From positions 1,736,001 to 1,800,000 of the forward strand of contig OZ253504.1 in assembly GCA_965262235.1 (NCBI GenBank): a DNA stretch of 64,000 bases, written 5' to 3'. This stretch comes from CATQGW01 sp965262235 (lineage in GTDB: Bacteria > Chloroflexota > Dehalococcoidia > Bin125). Position 1 is the stretch's first letter, and each line of letters begins with the position of its first letter. Positions 27,701 to 36,025 of the stretch are shown here, piece by piece. The notes under the pieces were generated by a model. It ran no database searches and was not told the DNA's origin. It worked only from the letters and a program-made list of their open reading frames with translations. The translations under genes were made by a program, and so were the position numbers.

Positions 27701-28185
27701 CGCCCTGGGACGTGGAGGCGATCCGCACCGAGCAGAATGAGGACCCGCTGATCGCCGCCGGCTGGGAGGGCCTGCTGTTCATCACCTTCATCGCGATCGT
27801 GCTGCTCAGCGCGCTCGGCTTCCTGGTCGCCTCGGTGCTCGTCGCCCAGCAACAACAGGGCGAGTTCGCCGTGCTGCGCACGATGGGCTTCTCGACCCGC
27901 CAGGTGTTGATCACCGTGGGCCTGGAGAAGCTGCTGATCATCTTCGTCTCGATGGCGATCGGCACACTGCTCGGCCTACAGCTTGGCGTGATGATGCTCG
28001 AGTTCGTGGGCTTCGTGGAGACCGGCGAAGCGCTGCTCCCGCCCTTCGTGACGGTCACTGACTGGGCCACGATCGCCGGCGCCTACGGGGTGCTGGGCCT
28101 GGTCTTCCTGGGCGCGATCGCGGTCATCGTCGCGCTCTACATGCGCATGGCGATCGGCCAGATCCTGAGAATCGGGACCGAGTAG
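24799..28185 (+). CDS. Giant FtsX/MacB-type ABC permease, paralogue of the divergent gene
   Basis: A 1128-residue rightward permease with the same plan as 21234. It has an N-terminal helix (LMAAVAVGVILAVALMSSTV) and a first FtsX block (GIVLFYLVLVSTMVVERQSA, then LLKSRGAGMWHIMTISALEG), then middle helices and an external beta-rich segment (VGLWIWLPEARGALSPAVRV...). It ends in a second FtsX block (AVLRTMGFSTRQVLITVGLE). The shared external insertion suggests a common duplicated ancestor. The two proteins could form one heterodimeric transporter core that needs an ATPase encoded elsewhere. Likely in the cytoplasmic membrane; substrate unknown. Confidence 0.85.
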   Translation: MFSALPTALRIAIRRLNGNRRLMAAVAVGVILAVALMSSTVVYRDALRQLGLQTDLSRVPDQELDVRVLNSAHGLARGLADDSFEIIDRRLRIPGAYLDDKIESLTSATFFMTELGEIPPEEDPRDRARVLYFEGVTDKVELIEGRWPNEGGVATTAEPPIIEVAIGKRAGAHGGFVLGTRRAIHPSWQDDTAPIVIEVVGIVTPIDYTERYWGVRRDHFQVPSKATDAYSFFAPRSTLIDTMAGYLPTLRARLEVLAMVDRQAFTSDLAADSALRFRGAFEAIGKEIDRTRVETEVVNTLDAYGTKEFFSSIPLLVLTLQIVGIVLFYLVLVSTMVVERQSAEVALLKSRGAGMWHIMTISALEGMLLVALALGVGPLVAREAIGLLGFSPAFHGLTGGARLSVELTSETYIWAAGGALLSLVALLWPAWRSNRANVVHYVRSTSRPQDRPAFQRYYLDLVVVAVGALLFFQLQESGSLVTEDLFGGLDQDPLLLIAPAVFVVTVAVVFLRLFPALLSIFAWVARQVGGASMQVVLWHLTRAPVQPGRLALLLIMATSLGMFGGTFGATLDRSFDDRAAYESGAALRLAEIRSSGASASMLAEDLADAPGIAAMSQVVRVNASYTRGVLDVTDATVLAVERESFGEVLWYRDDFAFDEIGDLLNLLEAPEIDIEPLIVPADARFVGLWIWLPEARGALSPAVRVKNSLGRYRDLSLAGLPRGRGFGGGAIEPGWRFLIGDLHDGPGGGEPGPWEVLAIGVRPSGFSAFSGEIIYDELQYSAGGDVPENWIEEGFRDGIVIEGFETQGRWTVFSDILREPLPDDARLDGANVQGGELAMRYRWSRDIRAGVPRGVRLVGPERPLPVVVSNDFLTEAGLELGSIAKIGVANIFVPVKIVGSFDLFPTWDPARGRSLLLADRDYLDYRVNRNPTSGGALAPTEVWVRPTDEHGLQDLRSYLELSPPWLHTPWDVEAIRTEQNEDPLIAAGWEGLLFITFIAIVLLSALGFLVASVLVAQQQQGEFAVLRTMGFSTRQVLITVGLEKLLIIFVSMAIGTLLGLQLGVMMLEFVGFVETGEALLPPFVTVTDWATIAGAYGVLGLVFLGAIAVIVALYMRMAIGQILRIGTE

Positions 28186-28189
28186 CCGC

Positions 28190-29500
28190 TCAGTCGCCGG
28201 CCGGCGCACGAGCCGGCGTCGGGACCTGCACGATCTCCGCGATGCCGCCGTAACGCAGCACCGCACGCAACCGCGGCATCCCCAACGCCCACAGAATCAG
28301 CGCGAAGAAGAAGACGATCCCCGGAATCGTCAGCAGGTAGCGCGTACTGACGAAGTCGGACGCCAGCGCGTTGGCCAGGATCATCACCGCCATGATCCCG
28401 CCCGCGAACATCATGTAGAGGCTCATCACCCGGCCGCGGATCGCGTCCGGCAGGACGGCCTGGATCATCACGCTGGAGAGCGCCATGAACATCGCCTGCG
28501 AGGCCCCCGCCAGCGCCGCGCCGGCGATCGCCATCGGCAGCGACGTGGCCAGCCCGAGGATCGGCAGCGTCAGCCCCGAGAGCAGCCCCGTGATCAACAT
28601 CAAGCGCCCGCGGATCGGCCCGTCGGGCACCATCGAGAGCGCGATGGTTGCAACCAGTGCGCCACCTCCCACGCCCATCACGAGGTAGCTGAACTCGGTC
28701 GCCCCGCCGCCCATCACCTCCTTCGAGAACACGACCAGCAGCGCGTCGAACGACATCGCGAGCATGCAGTGCAGCGCCGTCAGGCCAATCAGCAGCCGCA
28801 CCGAGCGCGCCTCGCCGAGATAGCGCAGCGCTTCCTTGAGGTGTGACGCCGCGTCCCGGATCACGCTGTTGCCGCTGCTCGCGAGTCCGCCGGTCGAGCG
28901 CACCTTCACCCGCGACATCTGCAGCACCGAGAGTCCCAGCAGCGCCGCCGCGCCGACGAACACCCAGCCGGGGCCGAAGTGCTCGAGCACCGGCCCCGCG
29001 ACCGGCCCGATCACGCGCGAGCCGAACTGCATCATCGAGGCCAGCGTGATCGCGCTCAGCAGCGCAGTCCTGGCGACCGTGTTGGGCAGCAGCGCGGCCT
29101 GCGCGGGCATCTCGGCGGAGCGAACCAGGCCGGAGAAGACGGTGATCACGATCAGGTTCCAGAACTCGATCGTGCCGGTGAAGGCCAGCGCCGCGAGCGC
29201 CAGAGCCAGCGCGCCGGCCCCGACCCGGCTGATCATCACCACCTTCGCGCGGTCGTAGCGGTCGGCCAGCGCGCCCGCGAACGGCGCCAGCGCCCACGGC
29301 CCGATCGCGGCGAAGTACACCACCCCCACGGCCCAGCCGCTGTTGGTGATATCGCCCGCCAGCCAGCCGCGGGCGATGATCATCGCCCACAGCGAGATCG
29401 CCGAGAGCCCGGTGGAGTAGAACAGCCGACGGTAGTCCGTCGATTGCATCGCGGGGAAGAGGCGGCGCAGTGTCGAGGTGTCGGTGCTGGTCGTGGTCAT
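28190..29500 (-). CDS. MFS transporter, tandem paralogue 1
   Basis: A 436-residue major facilitator protein with about 12 hydrophobic segments. After an N-terminal LFPAMQSTDYRRLFYSTGLS it has the loop 2-3 motif A (GALADRYDRAKVV), the block SAEMPAQAALLPNTV and MMQFGSRVIGPVAGPVLEHF, and a cytoplasmic tail ending PTPARAPAGD. The pattern resembles EntS/MFS_3-type exporters. Its stop is 4 bases from the stop of the convergent FtsX gene, so there is no room for a separate terminator. It is the last gene of a leftward three-gene tandem array. Substrate unknown. Confidence 0.85.
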   Translation of the reverse strand: MTTTSTDTSTLRRLFPAMQSTDYRRLFYSTGLSAISLWAMIIARGWLAGDITNSGWAVGVVYFAAIGPWALAPFAGALADRYDRAKVVMISRVGAGALALALAALAFTGTIEFWNLIVITVFSGLVRSAEMPAQAALLPNTVARTALLSAITLASMMQFGSRVIGPVAGPVLEHFGPGWVFVGAAALLGLSVLQMSRVKVRSTGGLASSGNSVIRDAASHLKEALRYLGEARSVRLLIGLTALHCMLAMSFDALLVVFSKEVMGGGATEFSYLVMGVGGGALVATIALSMVPDGPIRGRLMLITGLLSGLTLPILGLATSLPMAIAGAALAGASQAMFMALSSVMIQAVLPDAIRGRVMSLYMMFAGGIMAVMILANALASDFVSTRYLLTIPGIVFFFALILWALGMPRLRAVLRYGGIAEIVQVPTPARAPAGD

Positions 29501-29538
29501 TCGACCAAGCCTAAACGTTCGGGCGCCACGAACGGGTT

Positions 29539-30960
29539 TTAGTCGCCGCTGACGTGCTCAGCGGGCGGCGGCTGAGGCGCCGTCGGCGCGGCGATCAGCG
29601 CGTCCATCGCCACCGCCGCGGATGCGGCCGCAGTCTGCACCGCGGCGGCGAAATCATCCGCAGCCTCGCCGATCCCGCCCTGGCGGAAGAGTGTGCGCAG
29701 CCGCGGCATCACGCCGGCCCAGAGCAGCAGCGCCACCACGAAGACGATGCCCGGGATCGTGATCAGGTAGCGAACGTTGATGATGTCTGAGGCCAGGCCG
29801 TTGGCGAGGATCATCACGGCCATAATCCCGCCCGCGACCATCGCGTAGATCGCGATCACGCGGCCGCGGATCGCGTCGGGCACGACGGCCTGGATCATCA
29901 CCGTGGTCAGCGCCATGAACATCGCCTGGCTCGCGCCGGCCAGCGCCGCGCCGATCATCGCCACGTACAGCGAGGGCGCCAGGCCCAACACGGGCAGCAC
30001 TGCGCCCGAGAGCAGGCCGGTGATCAGCAATAGCCGCCCGCGGATCGGCCCCTCCGGGACCATCGACAGCGCAAACATCGCGACCAGCGCACCCCCCCCG
30101 ACACCCATCAGCAGGAATCCGTACTCCGACGAGCCGCCGCCCAGCTCCACCTTCGCGAACACCACAAGCAGCGCGTCGAATGCCATCGTCAGCATGCACT
30201 GCAACGCCGCGAGGCCGATCAGCATCATCACCCCGCGGTTCTGTCCGAGGTAGCGCATGCCCTCGCGCACGTGCATCGCCGCGTCGGCCAACAGGCCCGC
30301 GTCAGTGGTAACGGCCCCGCCGGTCGAGCGCGTCTTGATCCGCGTCATCTGGATGATCGACAGCACCAGAAAGCCGGCGCTGATCAGGAAGACCCACTTG
30401 GCCCCGTATTCGGCCAGGACCGGCCCCGCGACCGGGCCGATCACGCGTGAGCCGAACTGCATCATCGAGGCCAGCGTGATCGCGCTAAGCAACGCCGCGG
30501 CCTTCACGGTGTTGGGCAGCAGCGCGGCCTGCGCCGGCATCTCCGCCGAACGGAGCACTCCCGAGCAGGCCGTGACCAGCACGAGGTTCCAGAAGGAGAT
30601 GGTTCCGGTGAACGCCAACGCGGCGAGCACCAGCGCGCAGATGGCGACGCCGGCGCGCGCGATCATCAGCACCTTCGCGCGGTCGTAGCGGTCGGCCAGC
30701 GCACCGCCGATCGGCGCCAGCACCCACGGCCCGATCGCCGCGAAATAGACCACACCGACCGCCCAGCCGCTGTTCGTCAGCTCTCCGGCCAGCCAGCCGC
30801 GCGCCGTGATCAGCGCCCACAGCGAGATCGCCGAGAGCCCCGCAGCCCAGAACAGCCGGCGGAAGTCGCGCGATCCCATCGAAGGAAACAGGCGGAGCAT
30901 CTTGCCAGGCGCGTCGGGCGCGTGTGGTGTCAGGATTGGAGGCGGCGCACGCTGGGACAT
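29539..30960 (-). CDS. MFS transporter, tandem paralogue 2
   Basis: A 473-residue MFS protein. The frame is open to 32151, but everything beyond MSQRAPPPIL (start ending at 30960) is arginine/glycine-rich and overlaps the next MFS gene, so the start is set at 30960. It repeats the paralogue 1 landmarks: MLRLFPSMGSRDFRRLFW, GALADRYDRAKVLM, RSAEMPAQAALLPNTV and GSRVIGPVAGPVL. It differs in a proline-rich N-terminal tail and a long Ala-rich C-terminal tail that ends AEHVSGD. Likely an exporter of unknown substrate, in one transcript with its neighbours. Confidence 0.85.
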   Translation of the reverse strand: MSQRAPPPILTPHAPDAPGKMLRLFPSMGSRDFRRLFWAAGLSAISLWALITARGWLAGELTNSGWAVGVVYFAAIGPWVLAPIGGALADRYDRAKVLMIARAGVAICALVLAALAFTGTISFWNLVLVTACSGVLRSAEMPAQAALLPNTVKAAALLSAITLASMMQFGSRVIGPVAGPVLAEYGAKWVFLISAGFLVLSIIQMTRIKTRSTGGAVTTDAGLLADAAMHVREGMRYLGQNRGVMMLIGLAALQCMLTMAFDALLVVFAKVELGGGSSEYGFLLMGVGGGALVAMFALSMVPEGPIRGRLLLITGLLSGAVLPVLGLAPSLYVAMIGAALAGASQAMFMALTTVMIQAVVPDAIRGRVIAIYAMVAGGIMAVMILANGLASDIINVRYLITIPGIVFVVALLLWAGVMPRLRTLFRQGGIGEAADDFAAAVQTAAASAAVAMDALIAAPTAPQPPPAEHVSGD

Positions 30961-31010
30961 CCCGGACAGACTAAGGCTCGCGCAGCAGGTGCGCCGAGCG
31001 GGCGGCGGAT

Positions 31011-32309
31011 TCAGTCGCCGGCGGCGACCGGCGCGGGGGCCGGCACAATCTCCCTGATCTCGCCGTCGCGCACGATCGATCGAATCCGCGGCACGCCGAT
31101 CAGGAACACGATCATCACGCCGATGAAGATGATGCCCGGCACGATCGCGAACAGCCGCACACTCACGTAGTCGGCCGCCAGGCTGCTGACCAGCGCGCTG
31201 ATCGACATCACGCCACCCGCGAACATTGCGTAGAGGCTCATCACCCGCCCGCGGATCGAATCGGGTACGACAGCCTGCACCATCACGGTCGAGAGCGCCA
31301 TGAACATCGCCGTGCTCGCCCCGACAATCGCCCCCGCGAAGATCGCAACCGGCAGCGTCGGCGCAAAGCCGAAGCCCGTCAGCGCCGCGCCCGACATGAG
31401 TCCCACGACAAGCAGAATCTTGCCGCGGATCGCCCCCGGCGGAACCATCGACAGTGCGATCGTGGCGACCAGCGCGCCGCCTCCGAAGCCCATCAATAGA
31501 TAGCCGTTGGTGTCCGCGCCACCGCCCAGCGCGCGCTTGGCGAAGACCGGCAGCAGGGTCAGGTCGAACGCCATCGTGAGCATGCAGTGGAGCGCGACCA
31601 GGCCGATCGTGATCCGCACCATCGGCGCCTGTCCGAGGTAGCGCAGTCCCTCTCTGATGTTGTCCGCGGTGTCGCGCACGAAACCCGCGTTGCCGACGAT
31701 GCCGCCCGTCGACCGCACCTTGATTCGGGTCATCTGAAACGCCGAGAGGCCCAGGATCGCGGCCGCGCCGATGAAGACCCAGCCCGCGCCGAGCTCGGCG
31801 AGCACCGGCCCCGCGACGGGACCGATCACCCTCGATCCGAACTGCATCATCGAGGCCAGCGTGATCGCGCTGAGCAGCGCCGCGCCCTTGACCGTGTTGG
31901 CCAGCAGCGCCGCCTGGGCCGGCATCTCGCCGGAGCGAATGATCCCCGAGGCCAGCGTGATCGCGAACAGGGTCCACAGCCCGAGGCTGTTGGTAAACGC
32001 CAGAATGGCGAGGATCAGCGCCATCAGGCCGGCGCCGAGGCGGCAGATGATCACCACCCGCCCGCGGTCGAAACGGTCGGCGAGGGCACCGCCGAACGGG
32101 GCCAACACCCAGGGCCCGATCGCGGCGAAGGTGACCAGCCCGCTTGCCCACGCAGCGTCCGTGAGATCGAAGGCCAACCAGCCGCGCGCCGTGAGCATCG
32201 CCCAGAGCGAGACCGCCGAGAGGCCCGCCGCGTAGAAGAAGCGACGGTAATCCGTCGACTCCATGGCGGGGAACAGACGCCGCAGATTTTCGCTCGCGGA
32301 CTCTGCCAT
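31011..32309 (-). CDS. MFS transporter, tandem paralogue 3
   Basis: A 432-residue MFS protein; MAESASENLRRLFPAMESTD (start ending at 32309) is taken as the N-terminus in place of an upstream ATG at 32351, because the shared core begins there. Landmarks are GALADRFDRGRVV, RSGEMPAQAALLANTV and GSRVIGPVAGPVLAEL; the tail ends in PAPVAAGD. It is first in the leftward array and is divergent from ilvD across about 100 bases, which must hold both promoters. It is the most diverged of the three, with ATFA-type changes in helix 2. Confidence 0.85.
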   Translation of the reverse strand: MAESASENLRRLFPAMESTDYRRFFYAAGLSAVSLWAMLTARGWLAFDLTDAAWASGLVTFAAIGPWVLAPFGGALADRFDRGRVVIICRLGAGLMALILAILAFTNSLGLWTLFAITLASGIIRSGEMPAQAALLANTVKGAALLSAITLASMMQFGSRVIGPVAGPVLAELGAGWVFIGAAAILGLSAFQMTRIKVRSTGGIVGNAGFVRDTADNIREGLRYLGQAPMVRITIGLVALHCMLTMAFDLTLLPVFAKRALGGGADTNGYLLMGFGGGALVATIALSMVPPGAIRGKILLVVGLMSGAALTGFGFAPTLPVAIFAGAIVGASTAMFMALSTVMVQAVVPDSIRGRVMSLYAMFAGGVMSISALVSSLAADYVSVRLFAIVPGIIFIGVMIVFLIGVPRIRSIVRDGEIREIVPAPAPVAAGD

Positions 32310-32412
32310 TCGCGAAAGCCTACGGCCTTTTGCCATCATGCGCGATCTCACGCTCGCCCCGTCTACGCTGCACTCAATTCACACCCACTGTTGATGCTTG
32401 GAGAGGGACCCC

Positions 32413-34089
32413 ATGGCCAGCGATCTGAGGCAGCGAAGCTCCGTGTTGGTTGATGGTCCGAATCGAGCCCCGGCGCGCTCACAACTGCACTCGATCGGCT
32501 TCATGCCCGACGACCTGCGCCGACCGTTGGTGATGGTCGCGCACTCCTGGATCGGCACGATGCCGTGCAATTTCTCGCACCGTGAGCTCGCGCAGGACGT
32601 CATGCAGGGCGTCCGCGAGGCCGGTGGTACCCCGATGGAGGTCAACACCGTCTCCATCTCCGACGGGATCACGATGGGCACCGAGGGCATGAAGGCCTCG
32701 CTGATCTCGCGTGAGCTGATCACCGACTCGATCGAGCTCTGCGCCGTCGGCTACGCCTTCGATGCTGCCGTCGTGATCTGCGGCTGCGACAAGACGATCC
32801 CCGCCGCCGCGATGGCGATGGCGCGGCTCAACATCCCCTCGGTCGCGCTCTATAGCGGCTCGATCGCCCCGGGACGCCACCACGACGGCCGCGACCTTAC
32901 GATTCAGGACGTCTTCGAGGCCGTCGGCCAGCACTCGGCCGGCTCGATCGACGACGAAGAGCTCGCCGCGATCACGATGAACGCCTGCCCGGGCGCCGGC
33001 GCCTGCGGTGCGCAGTACACCGCCAACACGATGGCCACCGTGCTCGAATTCCTCGGCCTCTCGCCGATGGGCAGCGCCACCGTCGGCGCGACCGACAACC
33101 GCAAGGGCGAGGTCGGCCGGGCCGCCGGCCGGCTGGTCATGGACGTGCTCGAGCGCGGCGTGCGCCCGCGCGACCTGCTGACCAAGCGCGCGCTGGAGAA
33201 CGGGATCGTGTGCGCCGCCTCGACCGGTGGCTCGACCAACGTCGTGCTGCACCTGCTCGCGCTCGCCCGCGAAGCCGGGATCGAGCTGGACATCGACGAC
33301 TTCGACCGCGTCTCCGAGGCCACGCCGCTGATCGGCGACCTGCGCCCCGGCGGCCGCTACGTCGCGCTCGATATGGACCGCGCCGGCGGCACGCCGCTGC
33401 TCGCCCGGCGGCTGCTCGAGCACGGCAAGCTGCACGGCGACGAGATGACCGTGACCGGCAAGACGATCGCCGAAGAATGCGCCAACGCCGTCGAAACCCC
33501 CGGCCAGGAAGTCATCCTGCCCGTCGAGCGGGCCCTCAAGGAGACCGGCGGTCTGGTCATCCTCAAGGGCTCGCTGGCGCCCGACGGCTGCGTCGTGAAG
33601 GTGGCCGGCTACGAGCGGCTGCTGCAGCGCGGCCCCGCACGCGTCTTCGAACGCGAAGAGGACGCGATGTCAGCAGTCACCGCGGGCGAGATCCTCGCCG
33701 GCGACATCGTCGTGATCCGCTACGAGGGCCCCAAAGGCGGCCCCGGCATGCGCGAGATGCTCAGCGTCACCGCCGCACTGGTCGGCGCCGGCCTCGGCGA
33801 GAGCGTCTCACTGCTCACCGACGGTCGCTTCAGCGGCGCCACGCGCGGCCTGATGGCCGGCCACGTCGCCCCCGAAGCCTTCGTCGGCGGCCCGATCGCG
33901 CTCGTCGAAGAGGGCGACGAAATCGTCCTCGACATCGAAAACCGAGAGCTCAACCTCAACGTCGACGAGCCCGAGCTCTCCCGCCGCCGCGCCGCCTGGT
34001 CCCCCCCACCCCCCAACTACGACCACGGCGTCTTCGCCAAATACGCCCAACTAGTCAGCGGCGCCGAACGCGGCGCGGTCACCAGCTAG
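32413..34089 (+). CDS. ilvD: Dihydroxy-acid dehydratase
   Basis: A 558-residue enzyme of valine, isoleucine and leucine synthesis that dehydrates 2,3-dihydroxy-3-methylvalerate and the isovalerate homologue. ATG 32413 has GGAGAGGG at 32399-32406; an in-frame ATG at 32398 overlaps that site. Fe-S cluster cysteines are Cys52 (PCNFSHREL), Cys123/125 (CGCDKTIPA) and Cys192/198 (NACPGAGACGAQYTANTM). The C-terminal half has TDGRFSGATRGLMAGHVAPEA-type residues that bind the substrate carboxylate. All family landmarks are intact. No other branched-chain gene is nearby. Length is usual. Confidence 0.96.
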   Translation: MASDLRQRSSVLVDGPNRAPARSQLHSIGFMPDDLRRPLVMVAHSWIGTMPCNFSHRELAQDVMQGVREAGGTPMEVNTVSISDGITMGTEGMKASLISRELITDSIELCAVGYAFDAAVVICGCDKTIPAAAMAMARLNIPSVALYSGSIAPGRHHDGRDLTIQDVFEAVGQHSAGSIDDEELAAITMNACPGAGACGAQYTANTMATVLEFLGLSPMGSATVGATDNRKGEVGRAAGRLVMDVLERGVRPRDLLTKRALENGIVCAASTGGSTNVVLHLLALAREAGIELDIDDFDRVSEATPLIGDLRPGGRYVALDMDRAGGTPLLARRLLEHGKLHGDEMTVTGKTIAEECANAVETPGQEVILPVERALKETGGLVILKGSLAPDGCVVKVAGYERLLQRGPARVFEREEDAMSAVTAGEILAGDIVVIRYEGPKGGPGMREMLSVTAALVGAGLGESVSLLTDGRFSGATRGLMAGHVAPEAFVGGPIALVEEGDEIVLDIENRELNLNVDEPELSRRRAAWSPPPPNYDHGVFAKYAQLVSGAERGAVTS

Positions 34090-34102
34090 GTACGCTAAGC
34101 CC

Positions 34103-35503
34103 ATGCCAATGATGGACAGCGTCACCCTGGAGAACTTCCGCTGCTTCCGCGAGCGCCAAACCGCGCGGCTCGCACCGCTGACGCTGCTGGTGGGCGAGAA
34201 CAGCACGGGCAAGACCTCGCTTCTCGCGATGGTCCGGGTTCTGGCCGACTACGCCTACAACTTCAAGACGCCCAACTTCAAAGAGCCGCCCTACGACCTC
34301 GGCAGCTTCGACGAGATTGTCTACCACCGCAGCACCCGAGGCAGCCGCTCTGAGTCGTTTGTGGGGCGCTTCGAGGATCGATGCATAGCGAGAAAGCTCA
34401 GCGTCAACACGCCGGGAACGTTTGCGTTCGAGGTCGCCTTCCAAAAGGGAGCGACTGCGCCGATACCAGCGAAGGAACGCGTCGAACTTGCTGACGCCTG
34501 GGCCGAAGAGAGCTTCAACACCGGTGATTCATACGCATCCCGTGTGGGAAATGCTCGAGGCGAATGGAAGCTGAAGCTCCAGGACGAGCCACGAGTGCGA
34601 TTGCGTTCCGGAGACTATCTGGAATATCTGCGTATGTCGATGCGTAGCGGCATCGGAATTCGCGATGCGTTTTCCTTCACATTCACTGATGAGTGGTTCG
34701 AACCTGTCGGCGACTCGCCGGCATTCACTGCGGGTGAGGCGGATCCGCACGACGACATCGAGGCGATTCGTAGGCTGGCGCCGATGGCGATCTACGCTGC
34801 CGCCCCTGTTCGCGCCAGCCCTCAACGAACCTACGACCCGCGGAGTCTCGACGCAGATGCCGGAGGCAACGAGATTCCTTCGGTGCTCGCGCATTTGTCT
34901 ATGAGTGATCCCACGGCATGGGAGCGGCTTAAGAGTGAGTTGGAGGAGTTCGGGCGCGACGCGGGTCTGTTCGATGAGATCCGCGTGCGGCGGCTCGGCA
35001 GCGCCGGCGGTGATCCGTTTCAGCTACAAGTTCGGATCGACGGCGGGCGGCGTAGGGGTCCGTGGCGTAACATCATCGATGTCGGCTACGGCATCAGTCA
35101 GATCTTGCCGATCGTCATCCCGCTGCTGCGCGACGACGCACCCGACCTCGCGCTGCTGCAGCAACCGGAGGTCCACCTCCACCCCAGCGCCCAAGCCGCG
35201 CTCGGTACGCGCGTATCCCGGCTCGCCGCATCGGGTCATCAGGTGGTCGTCGAAACGCACAGCGACCACCTCATGGATCGCGTTCGCATGGAGGTGCGCG
35301 ATGGCGATTCTGGCTTGCATCCCGAGGACGTCTCTCTACTGTACTTTGAGCGGAACGGACTTGATGTGACGATTCATTCACTACAGTTCGACTCCGAAGG
35401 AAACGTCCACCCTGTGCCCGACCATCGTGGCGACATTCCTGAGATGCCCGACTCCTACCGCCGTTTCTTCATGGAAGAGACGCGGCGGTCGCTGGGCCTG
35501 TAG
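34103..35503 (+). CDS. AAA family ATPase (SMC/ABC-like head), likely defence module
   Basis: A 466-residue protein beginning SVTLENFRCFRE, as in RecF/OLD/AAA_15 ATPases. Walker A is GENSTGKT at 31-38. The signature-like segment VGYGISQILPIVI is followed by Walker B LLQQPEVHLHP, where the usual first Glu of EEPE is Gln, and by VVVETHSDHLMDR (the His switch). The C-terminal ~100 residues carry no TOPRIM domain, so it is not an OLD nuclease; the end resembles DUF3696-type tails. The next gene starts 2 bases after its stop and encodes a PIN nuclease. The base composition is visibly less GC-rich than ilvD upstream, which suggests transfer. Probable role: DNA- or ligand-sensing ATPase controlling the nuclease. 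Confidence 0.8.
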   Translation: MPMMDSVTLENFRCFRERQTARLAPLTLLVGENSTGKTSLLAMVRVLADYAYNFKTPNFKEPPYDLGSFDEIVYHRSTRGSRSESFVGRFEDRCIARKLSVNTPGTFAFEVAFQKGATAPIPAKERVELADAWAEESFNTGDSYASRVGNARGEWKLKLQDEPRVRLRSGDYLEYLRMSMRSGIGIRDAFSFTFTDEWFEPVGDSPAFTAGEADPHDDIEAIRRLAPMAIYAAAPVRASPQRTYDPRSLDADAGGNEIPSVLAHLSMSDPTAWERLKSELEEFGRDAGLFDEIRVRRLGSAGGDPFQLQVRIDGGRRRGPWRNIIDVGYGISQILPIVIPLLRDDAPDLALLQQPEVHLHPSAQAALGTRVSRLAASGHQVVVETHSDHLMDRVRMEVRDGDSGLHPEDVSLLYFERNGLDVTIHSLQFDSEGNVHPVPDHRGDIPEMPDSYRRFFMEETRRSLGL

Positions 35504-35505
35504 TC

Positions 35506-35976
35506 GTGTGCGTGATTCTTGACACCAACCGCGTCGGCGACGTGTTCTCAAAGACGGCCGATCCCGTCGCGAGACAGATATTCGACTGGATGAACTCTAG
35601 GCATTGCAAGCTGGTGGTCGGGGGTGAACTCCGTCGAGAACTCGAGAAACATAGTGGCTATCTACAGTGGTCGCAAACGGCGGCGCTCGATGGTCGGCTT
35701 CGGCTTGCAAACGATCGCGCCATTGACGAGTTGACTACCGAGTTGGCTACGCGAGGACGGTGCGTGTCCGACGATCCGCATGTGATCGCCCTGGCGCAGC
35801 TCAGTGGAGCTCGTGTGTTGTACTCGACCGACGGCGATCTTCGAGACGATTTCAGGAACACTGCGCTTCTGCGGCCACGTGGTTCGCTGCTGCCGCTGCA
35901 CGATAGCGAAAACGCGCGCAAGAACAGGCACCGCATTCTGACCGCGCGAGATCTATGCCCCACACGGATGGACTAG
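35506..35976 (+). CDS. PIN-domain-like nuclease, partner of the AAA ATPase
   Basis: A 156-residue protein starting at GTG 35506 (or GTG 35512). The N-terminal VILDTNRVGDVF gives the first acidic residue of a PIN fold. RRELEKH provides a Glu, SDDPHVIALAQLSGARVLYS supplies Asp residues on the central strand, and TDGDLRDDF supplies the final acids. PIN domains are metal-dependent ribonucleases, usual as toxins of VapBC pairs; here no VapB-type antitoxin is present, and the only partner is the upstream ATPase, nearly overlapping. The last ~30 residues are basic. It ends 49 bases from a convergent amidase. Confidence 0.75.
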   Translation: MCVILDTNRVGDVFSKTADPVARQIFDWMNSRHCKLVVGGELRRELEKHSGYLQWSQTAALDGRLRLANDRAIDELTTELATRGRCVSDDPHVIALAQLSGARVLYSTDGDLRDDFRNTALLRPRGSLLPLHDSENARKNRHRILTARDLCPTRMD

Positions 35977-36025
35977 ATCCCGCGGCTGCATGCTAACAGC
36001 CCCACTTTGCACAGCGCCCTAGCCC

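Noticed and set aside
30961..32151. 397-residue N-terminal extension of the second MFS gene
   Set aside because: It lies antiparallel in frame to the third MFS gene body, is Arg/Gly-rich and has no membrane segments; the start at 30960 gives a normal MFS length.
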